Source: Candidatus Daviesbacteria bacterium (GTDB lineage: Bacteria; Patescibacteria; Microgenomatia; Daviesbacterales; UBA10151). Taken from it: a DNA stretch of 64,000 bases. This document shows positions 24,381 through 31,692 of this stretch, piece after piece (within the stretch, counting starts at the first letter, position 1; every line of letters begins with the position of its first letter). The notes under the pieces were generated by a model, which had not been told where the DNA came from, did no database searches, and worked only from the letters and a program-made list of their open reading frames with translations. The stretch covers positions 1-64,000 of the forward strand of contig JACOXI010000004.1 of the NCBI GenBank assembly GCA_016176335.1, written 5' to 3'. The position numbers and the translations under genes are program-made.

Positions 24381-24725
24381 GTGAGAGGTATTGCCACTTG
24401 CCAGGATTGTCCAATTAATATAACCATTTACCGCTTTACCGGCAGCCAGGGCTTTTTTAGTATACCCAAAAAGTGGTGTGAAGAGTGCGACCTGCTGGTG
24501 GAGTTGGTTAAAAAAACCGTCTCAAGTTTGAGATTGGAAAATAAAACAAAATTGACCATCAAGCCTTGGTTTCCCTGGTTTTGGCAGCCACTTTTAACAA
24601 ATTTAGCTTGGCATGCTCCAATTTTAACCATTAATGGAAGATTAATCAGTCAGGGGATTGTACCGGATAAGCATATCTTTACTAAAGCCCTTTTAGAAAA
24701 TGTCGTTCAAACAACGGAAATATAG
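24381..24725 (+). CDS. Small thioredoxin/glutaredoxin-like protein with two CxxC motifs
   Basis: 114 aa, GTG start with TATTAT 7 nt upstream. CQDC at residues 7-10 and WCEECDLLVELVKKTV with CEEC at 32-35. The latter sits where a thioredoxin-fold active site would be, followed by a helix, a basic-aromatic strand (LTIKPWFPWFWQPLL) and a PILTINGRLISQGIVP strand typical of glutaredoxin-like folds with a cis-Pro. Probable thiol oxidoreductase or metal carrier. First gene of the plus-strand redox cluster reaching 27863. Confidence 0.7.
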   Translation: MRGIATCQDCPINITIYRFTGSQGFFSIPKKWCEECDLLVELVKKTVSSLRLENKTKLTIKPWFPWFWQPLLTNLAWHAPILTINGRLISQGIVPDKHIFTKALLENVVQTTEI

Positions 24726-24734
24726 ACAGATTAA

Positions 24735-24956
24735 ATGTATATTTTAAACATGAACATCAAAAAAATTTTAAGCAATACAATTTTGAAAGACTTATACCTG
24801 CTTTTGACAGCGCCTATAGATAGTCCTGTTAAAAAATCTATCAACGGCAAAAAGGCTGAAGATAAATCCGAAGATCGTTTCATAAGATATATTTTAGATA
24901 ATCTGGTTGTGGGAAAAATGAAAGGAGGTAGATATGTCGCACGGACCACATCATAA
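24735..24956 (+). CDS. Small hypothetical protein, 73 aa
   Basis: Reads MNIKKILSNTILKDLYLLL from the second ATG (24750). Lys-rich and helical, no TM and no recognised motif. It lies 9 nt after the CxxC gene. Its last 23 bp overlap the start of the Cys/His-rich gene at 24934, whose Shine-Dalgarno site lies in its 3' end. A coupling role in the operon is plausible. Either ATG (24735 or 24750) could be used. Confidence 0.5.
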   Translation: MYILNMNIKKILSNTILKDLYLLLTAPIDSPVKKSINGKKAEDKSEDRFIRYILDNLVVGKMKGGRYVARTTS

Positions 24957-25092
24957 CTGTTTAATGTGTAGTATGGCAAAAACTGTGGGGATGATGGAGA
25001 AACACCCAAAAGACTGTGATTGTGAAGCTCATCCCAAAAACAGGGATGAACAAAAAAGCGAAAGCAAGATCTCCGCCAGTTTAGGAATGTAG
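24934..25092 (+). CDS. Tiny Cys/His-rich protein, 52 aa
   Basis: A near-perfect Shine-Dalgarno AAAGGAGG stands 5 nt before the ATG. The protein starts MSHGPHHNCLMCSM and continues EKHPKDCDCEAHPK: four Cys (CxxC and CxC) and five His in the first 33 residues, then a hydrophilic tail. The composition argues for metal binding (zinc, copper or iron) in a reducing cytoplasm. No family recognised. It is one of two such proteins in this cluster (see 26317). The gene is short enough to be missed by default gene finders. Confidence 0.72.
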   Translation: MSHGPHHNCLMCSMAKTVGMMEKHPKDCDCEAHPKNRDEQKSESKISASLGM

Positions 25093-25112
25093 ATTTTGCT
25101 TAAATCAGGTTT

Positions 25113-25211
25113 GGGGGTAGGATATCAGTCCTAAATTTATAGACTGATTGCCGAGATTAAAAGGTCAAGCACCCAAAATTTGGTCATTGCCCGACATTCC
25201 CGGCCCTACCC
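25113..25211 (+). promoter_or_regulatory. Structured leader candidate upstream of the thioredoxin operon
   Basis: GGGTAGG (25115-25121) pairs perfectly with CCTACCC (25205-25211), enclosing a perfect hairpin ATCAGTC/GACTGAT (25124-25130 with 25142-25148) and a small CCAAA/TTTGG stem. About 58 nt separates it from the thioredoxin start. The closed multi-stem form is that of a riboswitch or attenuator, but I match it to no known class. Confidence 0.4.
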
Positions 25212-25268
25212 TGAAACTTTGTAGTTAAAACGACAGATTTTAAAAAGAGAAAAGGATAAATTGAGACT

Positions 25269-25607
25269 ATGAAAAATAACATTCTGCATCTAACAGATCA
25301 AAATTTTAAAGAGGAAGTTTTGAATTCAAATTTGCCGGTGATGGTAGATTACTGGGCTTCGTGGTGTTTCCCATGCAGGATAGTGGGCCCTATTATTGAA
25401 GAGTTGGCAGATGAGTTCAGTAGTAAACTAAGGGTGGGCAAATTAAATGTAGATGAAAATCCCCAAACAGCAGCCAGTTTTGGCATTATGAGTATCCCCA
25501 CCATCATAATATTTAAAGACGGTAAGCAAGTTAAGGTGATGGTCGGCGCTCAAAGTAAAGACTACTTCAAACAGCAAATTAATCAAATATTGGAGGGAAA
25601 AATATGA
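25269..25607 (+). CDS. trxA: Thioredoxin
   Basis: 112 aa with the full thioredoxin fold. VDYWASWCFPCRIVGPIIEE carries the active site as CFPC instead of CGPC. Then come GKLNVDENPQTAASFGIMSIPT with the cis-Pro, and TIIIFKDGKQVKVMVGAQSK. The missing Gly in CFPC should shift the redox potential. Cytoplasmic, it would reduce protein disulfides and feed the CcdA-type membrane channel. It overlaps the DsrE gene by 4 bp (ATGA). Confidence 0.93.
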   Translation: MKNNILHLTDQNFKEEVLNSNLPVMVDYWASWCFPCRIVGPIIEELADEFSSKLRVGKLNVDENPQTAASFGIMSIPTIIIFKDGKQVKVMVGAQSKDYFKQQINQILEGKI

Positions 25608-25966
25608 GAAAAATTTTAATAGTACTTTTGGCAGATAAATGGAGTCATGAAAATATGGGGAGAGCATCTCACGCACTCTTGTATGCAAAGCAGTCAAAAG
25701 AGTCTGGACTGAAAGTTAAATTGATATTTGATGGTGGAGGTACTGAATGGGCGGTAGAGATGACAAAAGAGTCAAGCCATTTCTATAAACTGTATAAGGA
25801 ATTAATTGAGGCAGGGGTTGTTTTTAGCGTATGTGAATCTTGCGCCAAAGCATTTAAGGTAGAGCAAGATTTAAAAGCCGTGAAAGACCCTTTTGATGAG
25901 GAGGATCAGGGTCATCCCGATATTGGTAAGCATCTTGCATCAGGCTGGGATGTCATAATGCTTTAG
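25604..25966 (+). CDS. DsrE/DsrF-like family protein
   Basis: 120 aa. KILIVLLADKWSHENMGRASHALLYA followed by KVKLIFDGGGTEWAVEM is the N-terminal Rossmann-like half of the DsrE fold. VVFSVCESCAKAFKV places a Cys pair where DsrE/TusD proteins carry the persulfide-bearing Cys. Such proteins bind or transfer sulfane sulfur. It overlaps the thioredoxin gene by 4 bp, consistent with a sulfur-relay or persulfide-reduction pair. Confidence 0.82.
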   Translation: MRKILIVLLADKWSHENMGRASHALLYAKQSKESGLKVKLIFDGGGTEWAVEMTKESSHFYKLYKELIEAGVVFSVCESCAKAFKVEQDLKAVKDPFDEEDQGHPDIGKHLASGWDVIML

Positions 25967-25976
25967 TTGCTAAATT

Positions 25977-26282
25977 ATGAAAACAAAACTAATTGAACTT
26001 TGGAAAAATGATTGTGAGCATTGTGAGGCTACAAAGCCTATTCTTGAAGAGCTTGAAAAAGATGGATACCAATTTGAAAGATTTAATATAGAAACTCCGG
26101 AGGGTGAGAAAATTTGGAGAAACTACTCAAAAGAAATAGACGAGAATAATAAAAAAATGGGTTATGAATTAGGCTACATTTATACTCCTACGATAATTAA
26201 TCCAGAAATCAGGAGATTAATAGCATTTCAAGATCGGGCACCGAAAAAAGAAGAAATAATAAGTCTTGCAGGTTTAGAGTAA
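25977..26282 (+). CDS. Thioredoxin-fold protein with CEHC active site
   Basis: 101 aa. IELWKNDCEHCEATKPILEELEKDG places CEHC at residues 13-16, then FERFNIETPEGEKIWRNY, then YIYTPTIINPE with the cis-Pro. Glutaredoxin-sized, no signal or TM, so cytoplasmic. Third thioredoxin-like protein of this stretch; the His within CxxC suggests a more oxidising or metal-linked role. 10 nt after the DsrE gene. Confidence 0.82.
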   Translation: MKTKLIELWKNDCEHCEATKPILEELEKDGYQFERFNIETPEGEKIWRNYSKEIDENNKKMGYELGYIYTPTIINPEIRRLIAFQDRAPKKEEIISLAGLE

Positions 26283-26316
26283 AAACACTACATTATGAAA
26301 GGAGGTGTATAAAAAT

Positions 26317-26511
26317 ATGAATGATCAAAATCAAAACACTTGCATGGCATGTTCTTGCCCATGTGACATGCACAAAGAACACAGTCACTCAACCGAAAAA
26401 GCAGGTACGCAGAAGGAACATTCAATGACTTGCTCAAAATGCGGGCTTAAAGCAAAAGATCCTGGGGAAATGGAAGAGCATGGAAAAGCTCACCAGGGAG
26501 GACAAATGTGA
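26317..26511 (+). CDS. Small Cys/His-rich protein with a C2H2 zinc-finger pattern, 64 aa
   Basis: Start ATG 26317, since AAAGGAGG lies 10 nt upstream; an in-frame ATG at 26305 is too close to it. The N-terminal half, CMACSCPCDMHKEHSHS, is a dense thiolate/imidazole cluster. The C-terminal half, CSKCGLKAKDPGEMEEHGKAH, fits C-x2-C-x12-H-x3-H exactly, a classic C2H2 finger. Such fingers are uncommon in bacteria. Probably a metal chaperone or scavenger for the neighbouring redox enzymes. The next gene starts within its stop codon (GTGA). Confidence 0.75.
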   Translation: MNDQNQNTCMACSCPCDMHKEHSHSTEKAGTQKEHSMTCSKCGLKAKDPGEMEEHGKAHQGGQM

Positions 26512-27863
26512 GGAAAAAATTTGATGTTTTAGTTGTTGGTTCAGGAGCCGGTCTTGAGGTGGCATCTTTTGCTGCCGAGCGCGGTCTGTCTGTTGCAATA
26601 GTTGAGGAAGGTCCGCTGGGTGGGACTTGTTTAAACAGAGGTTGTATTCCTTCAAAAATGTTAATCCATTCATCGGATGTTTTGGAGACTATTAAAAGCA
26701 GTGAGAAATTTGGCATTAAAAGCAAAATAGAGGGAATTGATTTTGCCTCTATTGTCAAAAGGGTGTCAGAAGTTGTTGACAGCGATTCTGTTGGTATAGA
26801 GAAAAGTATCAGAGAAAATGGCAACCCTACCCTTTATAAGATGAGGGGCAAATTTATTGGACCTAAGCTAATGCAGGTAGGTGATGAACAAATAGAAGGA
26901 GAGAAAGTTTTTATTGTGGGAGGAACCAGGCCTTCAATTCCTCCTCTTCCCGGTCTCGAAATTACACCATATCTTGATAGCACCAAGGCTTTAAGGCTGG
27001 AAAAACAGCCTGAGCATATGGTTATTATAGGGGGTGGTTATATTGCGGCAGAACTGGCTCATTTTTATGGAGCCTTGGGAACTCAAATTACTATCTTAGT
27101 CCGGGGGAAGAGAATGCTCGACAAGGAGGATGAAGAAATAGCAGACTGGTTTACTAAAGAATTTTCTAAAAAATATCAGATCTTATTTAATGCTGAAGCG
27201 GAGGCAGTTTCATACCAGGATGGCAAATTTACCATTAAATTAAAGGGTGATGGGAACAACAAAATTTATGCAGATCAACTGCTGGTGGCAGCCGGCAGAG
27301 TTCCCAACACTGATATATTGGAGGTATCCGCAACAGGAGTTGAGATGGATGATAAAGGATTTATCAAAGTTAATGAGTATTTAGAAACTAATGTAGAAGG
27401 AGTATGGGCTTTTGGAGACATTTTAGGCATTTTACCTTTTAGGCATACTGCCAATGACCAGGTGGGCTTTTCCATCAGTAATGCTTTTACAGATAAAAAA
27501 GTAGCATTTGATCCTTTTGCCATTGGCCATGCGGTTTTCTCTTCACCACAGGTTGGTGGAGTTGGTAAAACAGAGCAAGAGCTAAAAAAGATGGGCATTA
27601 AATATAAAGTTGGAAGAGAGGAGCTTAAAAATACTGCTATGGGAGGAGCTTTGCAGGAAAATGGTTTGGCCAAAGTTATCACAGATGAAACAGGCAAGAA
27701 AATCTTAGGTGTCCATATTATTGGTCCGCAAGCTTCAATATTAATTCATGAAGCCATAGTGGCTATGAAAGGAAATGGCACAGTAGATGCCATTACCCAA
27801 TCGGTTTATATTCATCCTGCTTTACCTGAATGGTTACAAAGAGCATTTTTTGATATTGCATAA
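26508..27863 (+). CDS. FAD/NAD(P)-dependent disulfide reductase (LPD/mycothione reductase/MerA family)
   Basis: 451 aa, GTG start. FAD site VVGSGAGLEVASFAAERG; redox motif GGTCLNRGCIPSKMLIHSSD at about 43-62; NAD(P) site VIIGGGYIAAELAHFYGALG; FAD motif WAFGDI; dimer-domain catalytic His in YIHPALPEW. The C-terminal Cys pair of mercuric reductase is absent, and there is no lipoyl partner gene nearby, so a low-molecular-weight disulfide or thioredoxin-type substrate is more likely. It would supply electrons for the cluster. Confidence 0.9.
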   Translation: MRKKFDVLVVGSGAGLEVASFAAERGLSVAIVEEGPLGGTCLNRGCIPSKMLIHSSDVLETIKSSEKFGIKSKIEGIDFASIVKRVSEVVDSDSVGIEKSIRENGNPTLYKMRGKFIGPKLMQVGDEQIEGEKVFIVGGTRPSIPPLPGLEITPYLDSTKALRLEKQPEHMVIIGGGYIAAELAHFYGALGTQITILVRGKRMLDKEDEEIADWFTKEFSKKYQILFNAEAEAVSYQDGKFTIKLKGDGNNKIYADQLLVAAGRVPNTDILEVSATGVEMDDKGFIKVNEYLETNVEGVWAFGDILGILPFRHTANDQVGFSISNAFTDKKVAFDPFAIGHAVFSSPQVGGVGKTEQELKKMGIKYKVGREELKNTAMGGALQENGLAKVITDETGKKILGVHIIGPQASILIHEAIVAMKGNGTVDAITQSVYIHPALPEWLQRAFFDIA

Positions 27864-27864
27864 T

Positions 27865-28392
27865 ATGTATAACCAAAAGAAACTTTTAGAATTTAGAAAA
27901 CAAAAAGATAAGGCTTGGAAAAATGATGCAGAGTCTCCTTTAACGCAGGAGCAAAGACAAGAGTTTAAAGGCTTGAATTATTTTCCGCCTAATCCCAGTT
28001 TAAATTTTGAATTGGAGCTTGATAAAAATATACCGGATGTTGGTAAAAAGGTGGCTATTAAAACAACTAGTGGAGATGAGCAAATTTATCTAAGAGCTGG
28101 CAAGGTTAAATTTAGCGTTGAAGGTACTGATGTGGAGGCTATTGTTTTTGAAGATCCTGATCAAGAACAGTTTCGATATTATCTACTTTTTAGAGACCTA
28201 ACAACTGGAAAAGAAACTTATGAAAACGGCAGAATGTTACAAATTCCTCAAAAAGGAAATCAATTAATAATTGATTTTAATTACACCTATAATCCATATA
28301 GTTCATACAATGATCAATGGGATTGTCCAATAACCCTGGAAGAAAATATTTTGCCTGTAGCAATCAAGGCAGGTGAGAAGAAATTTCACTAA
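27865..28392 (+). CDS. DUF1684 family protein
   Basis: 175 aa from the ATG at 27865; an in-frame ATG at 27787 would overlap the reductase by 77 bp. LEFRKQKDKAWKNDAESPLT at the N-terminus and DFNYTYNPYSSYNDQWDCPI near the C-terminus are the DUF1684 signatures. Function is unsettled in the family. Cytoplasmic, no signal peptide. It directly follows the reductase and precedes a phosphatase, so it may be the last part of the redox operon. Confidence 0.88.
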   Translation: MYNQKKLLEFRKQKDKAWKNDAESPLTQEQRQEFKGLNYFPPNPSLNFELELDKNIPDVGKKVAIKTTSGDEQIYLRAGKVKFSVEGTDVEAIVFEDPDQEQFRYYLLFRDLTTGKETYENGRMLQIPQKGNQLIIDFNYTYNPYSSYNDQWDCPITLEENILPVAIKAGEKKFH

Positions 28393-28394
28393 TT

Positions 28395-28919
28395 ATGCCA
28401 AATAAAATTATTGACTTATACAACCATACTTTTGGGCATCATCATAAGAGTTTTGATTATAATCAAATCACTGATGAGGTTTTTATAGGCACAAATATGT
28501 GCTGCCAATTCGGTTTTAATAGAGAATTACTCACAAAAAAAGTCAGAGCAGATATTAGCCTGGAAGAAGTTAGAGTAGATGCACCAATGGGGGTGGATTA
28601 CTTTTTATGGCTGCCAACTAAAGATCACCAAGCCCCCACTTTTGATAAATTAACCCTTGGAGTACAAACACTGGATTTTCTAAAGGATAAGAAAATAAAA
28701 GTCTATATTCATTGTAAGAATGGGCACGGCAGAGCCCCAACACTCCTCGCAGCCTATTTTATCTACGCCAGTAGAGAAAGGAGCTCGTCTCGTTTCATTT
28801 CTCAAGGGATGGAAGTGGAAGAGGCAATAGAAAAGATAAGATCCAAAAGGCCGGAGATTCATATTAGGGATGTACAAATTGAAGCATTAAATAAATTTAA
28901 GCAAAAGATTGGAAGGTAG
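28395..28919 (+). CDS. Dual-specificity-type protein phosphatase
   Basis: 174 aa. IHCKNGHGRAPTLLAAYFIY contains the C-x5-R active site (Cys107, Arg113), preceded by LWLPTKDHQAP with a likely general-acid Asp. Cys-based phosphatases of this size act on protein or small phosphoesters. The segment RERSSSRFISQG (about residues 127-138) is encoded by a palindromic stretch (28777-28802) and lengthens a loop. Starts 2 nt after the DUF1684 stop. Confidence 0.87.
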   Translation: MPNKIIDLYNHTFGHHHKSFDYNQITDEVFIGTNMCCQFGFNRELLTKKVRADISLEEVRVDAPMGVDYFLWLPTKDHQAPTFDKLTLGVQTLDFLKDKKIKVYIHCKNGHGRAPTLLAAYFIYASRERSSSRFISQGMEVEEAIEKIRSKRPEIHIRDVQIEALNKFKQKIGR

Positions 28920-28976
28920 AAAGAATAGTAGATGGAGTTACTATTGTCTTAAATAATGGCTCAATTGTCAGATATG

Positions 28977-29059
28977 TGGCCAGGGAGAGAGTCGAACTCT
29001 CATGAGGTTGCCCTCAATAGTTTTTGAGACTATCCTGTCTGCCATTCCAGCACCTGGCC
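28977..29059 (-). tRNA. tRNA-Leu (CAA)
   Basis: 83 nt without an encoded CCA. Acceptor GGCCAGG/CCTGGCC with A73; D-arm CTG...CAG with GG in the loop; anticodon stem ATAGT/ACTAT with loop CTCAAAA giving anticodon CAA; long variable arm TGAGG-GCAA-CCTCA typical of class II tRNAs; T-arm GAGAG-TTCGACT-CTCTC. It reads UUG. An extended -10 TGGTATAAT lies upstream on the minus strand (29120-29128). Confidence 0.96.
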
Positions 29060-29115
29060 ATTACTTCGCGTCTTCCTGGGTGAACTTAAGTTGTATATTT
29101 CCACCCCGGCGCAAA

Positions 29116-29144
29116 TTGAATTATACCAGTTTTTAAGATAAACT
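29116..29144 (+). promoter_or_regulatory. Promoter of the M1 aminopeptidase gene
   Basis: TTGAAT (29116-29121), 17 nt, TAAACT (29139-29144), then 7 nt to the ATG. It overlaps, in opposite orientation, the tRNA promoter -10 (29120-29125). Confidence 0.6.
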
Positions 29145-29151
29145 CACCTTA

Positions 29152-31692
29152 ATGAAAAATACCCACAGACTGCCGGTACATGTTAAACCAGAGCGTTACA
29201 AGATCATGCTCAAACCTGATTTGGAAAACTTTATCTTTGAAGGAGAAGAAACAATTTATCTAAATCTGGAAAAACCAAGCAAAGAAATTATTTTGCATTC
29301 AGCTGATCTGGAAATAGAATCTGTGGAGTGGATTCACCGGGGTGAAGAAATCTGGGCTGGGAAAATCTCATATGACAAAAAAAGAGAGACTGCCACATTT
29401 ACTTTCCCAAAATCTCTGGAAAAAGGAAAGGGTGAGTTAAAATTTAAGTTTAAAGGGATTTTGAATGATAAGATGCGGGGTTTTTACAGAAGTAAGTTTG
29501 AAGTTGATGGAGTGGTCAAACACCTGGCTACCACCCAATTTGAATCAACTGATGCCAGGAGAGCTTTTCCCTGTTTTGATGAGCCTTCCCAAAAAGCTAT
29601 TTTTGATGTGACCTTGATGATCCCGTCGCATATGGTGGCCATTTCCAACACCATTGAATCAAATGTCTGGGAGCATGAAACAGGGGTAAGGGTGGTGGAA
29701 TTTGAACCGACCCCAAAAATGTCCACTTACCTTTTAGCCTTTATTGTGGGGGAGTTTGAATATATAGAAGGGAAAAGGGGAAAGGGTGAAGTGGTAAGGG
29801 TTTTCACTACACCAGGGAAGAAGGATCAAGCCAAATTTGCCCTTGATGTGGCCATTAAATGTATGGATTTTTATGAAGATTATTTTGATATTCCATATCC
29901 CCTTCCGGTTTTGGACTTAATAGCCATTCCGGATTTTACTGCAGGAGCAATGGAAAATTGGGGAGCAGTCACTTACAGGGAATCGACTCTTCTTTTTGAT
30001 CCTAAAAAGTCATCAGTAGGGAATAAGCAATGGATAGCATTAGTAATTGCCCACGAGTTGGCTCATCAGTGGTTTGGCAATCTGGTGACTATGGAGTGGT
30101 GGACCCATCTTTGGCTAAATGAAGGATTTGCCTCATTTATTGAATATCTGGCAATTGATCATATTTTTCCTGATTGGGATATCTGGACTCAATTTGTAGC
30201 AATTGAGACGGAAGAAGCCTTACGCTTAGATTCTTTAAAGAATACTCACCCGATTGAGGTGGAAGTAGGTCATCCGGCGGAGATCAGTGAGATTTTTGAT
30301 AAGGTTTCTTATTCCAAGGGAGCATCAATCCTAAGAATGCTTTGGCAATATTTAGGGCCAAAATTTTTCCAAAAAGGACTGCAGTATTATTTAAAGAAAC
30401 ATGCCTATGGTAATGCTCAAACAGAAGATTTATGGAATGCTTTAGGGGAAGTTTCAGGTAAGCCGGCTGGGAAGATCATGGCCAATTGGACATCGAAGCC
30501 CGGACATCCACTGATTACAGTTTCAGAACATAATGATAAATTAAAACTTACCCAATCCAGATTTTTCTCCAGTACAATTTCTAAAAGAGAAACTAAAGAT
30601 GATACAGTTTGGAGTATCCCCCTAAAATATCAAAACTCAAATGTCAAATCTCAAAACTACATGTTAAATGTCAAAACTATGAATATTCCTAAACCAAAAG
30701 ATATGGAATGGATTAAGTTGAACGACGGGGAAGTGAGTTTTGTCAGGGTTGATTATCCGCAAGAATACTTGCAAAAACTGGAGTCAGCTATTAGAACCGG
30801 ACAATTATCTGCTCCAGACAGATTAGGACTCATCAGGGATACTTTTGATTTAGCGCAAAACGGGGCAAGTCCAACCACCTTGGCGCTGGAATTGGCCCTA
30901 AGCTATAAAAATGAAGAAGACTATACTGTCTGGAGTGAACTGACAGGAAAATTGGCTCAACTGGATTCGCTTTTATACTTTGAGAATTTTTATGAGGACT
31001 TTAAAAGATACGGAAGGGAAATTTATGGCGGAGTGGCAAATAGAATGGGATGGGAAAAGAGAAAGGGAGAAAAGTATACAGATGCGCTTTTAAGAGGGAT
31101 GGTTTTACTAAGAATTGGGGCATTTGGTGATGAGGGAACCATCAAGCATGCACTGGGGCTGTTTAAAAGCAGTAGCAAGATCGCCCCGGACCTTCGTGGA
31201 GTAGTTTACAACTTGGTGGCAGAAAACGGGGGAGAGACAGAATTTAAGACCTTACTTAAAATGTACAAAGATGAAGATAACCAGCAGGAAAAAGACAGGA
31301 TAGGAAGGGCTTTGGGACAACCTAAGATTAAATCTCTCCTGCAAAAGACTTTAAACTTTTCAATTTCCAAAGATGTCAGGTTTCAAAATACTTTGGGGAT
31401 GATTGCTGCAGTTTGGGGAAATGCTGAAGGCAGATATCTGGCCTGGGAGTTTGTCAAAAGTAACTGGAAGTTACTGAAAGAAAGATATGCCGGAGGGCAT
31501 TATTTTACCAGAGTTTTTGGCTCTGCAGGGGAGTTTACTAAAATTTCCGATGCCAAAGATATAGAGTCCTTTGCAAGGAACAATCCCACCCCTGAAGCTA
31601 AAAGAACCATAGCCCAGGCTTTAGAACAAATTTATTCCAATGTGGAATGGTTAAAAAGAGATAAAGAGAAGATTAAGAGCTTCTTAAGTTAA
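29152..31692 (+). CDS. pepN: M1-family zinc aminopeptidase
   Basis: 846 aa, ERAP/tricorn-factor size. The N-terminal beta domain ends in the exopeptidase motif GAMENWGAVTYRE; the zinc site is VIAHELAHQWFGN with LWLNEGFASFIEY. The C-terminal ERAP-like helical domain runs from about 545. It removes N-terminal residues from peptides in the cytoplasm; no signal peptide. YQNSNVKSQNYMLNVKTM (about 495-512) is encoded by a TTTGAGAT-family repeat (30630-30680). A diverged copy of its last 50 bp exists beyond the fic gene (32728-32792). Leaderless start. Confidence 0.95.
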   Translation: MKNTHRLPVHVKPERYKIMLKPDLENFIFEGEETIYLNLEKPSKEIILHSADLEIESVEWIHRGEEIWAGKISYDKKRETATFTFPKSLEKGKGELKFKFKGILNDKMRGFYRSKFEVDGVVKHLATTQFESTDARRAFPCFDEPSQKAIFDVTLMIPSHMVAISNTIESNVWEHETGVRVVEFEPTPKMSTYLLAFIVGEFEYIEGKRGKGEVVRVFTTPGKKDQAKFALDVAIKCMDFYEDYFDIPYPLPVLDLIAIPDFTAGAMENWGAVTYRESTLLFDPKKSSVGNKQWIALVIAHELAHQWFGNLVTMEWWTHLWLNEGFASFIEYLAIDHIFPDWDIWTQFVAIETEEALRLDSLKNTHPIEVEVGHPAEISEIFDKVSYSKGASILRMLWQYLGPKFFQKGLQYYLKKHAYGNAQTEDLWNALGEVSGKPAGKIMANWTSKPGHPLITVSEHNDKLKLTQSRFFSSTISKRETKDDTVWSIPLKYQNSNVKSQNYMLNVKTMNIPKPKDMEWIKLNDGEVSFVRVDYPQEYLQKLESAIRTGQLSAPDRLGLIRDTFDLAQNGASPTTLALELALSYKNEEDYTVWSELTGKLAQLDSLLYFENFYEDFKRYGREIYGGVANRMGWEKRKGEKYTDALLRGMVLLRIGAFGDEGTIKHALGLFKSSSKIAPDLRGVVYNLVAENGGETEFKTLLKMYKDEDNQQEKDRIGRALGQPKIKSLLQKTLNFSISKDVRFQNTLGMIAAVWGNAEGRYLAWEFVKSNWKLLKERYAGGHYFTRVFGSAGEFTKISDAKDIESFARNNPTPEAKRTIAQALEQIYSNVEWLKRDKEKIKSFLS
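30630..30680 (+). repeat. In-frame TTTGAGAT-family repeat inside pepN
   Basis: caaaactcaaatgtcaaatc and tcaaaac / aatgtcaaaac words, identical in style to the intergenic arrays. Translated without frame disruption between the catalytic and helical domains. Confidence 0.7.

Noticed and set aside
24521..24631. Minus-strand frame opposite the CxxC gene
   Set aside because: No start signals and low-complexity product; the plus-strand frame has conserved-type Cys motifs and a promoter.
26508..27863. Mercuric reductase (merA)
   Set aside because: It lacks the C-terminal Cys pair and any mer transport or regulator gene; a general disulfide reductase fits better.
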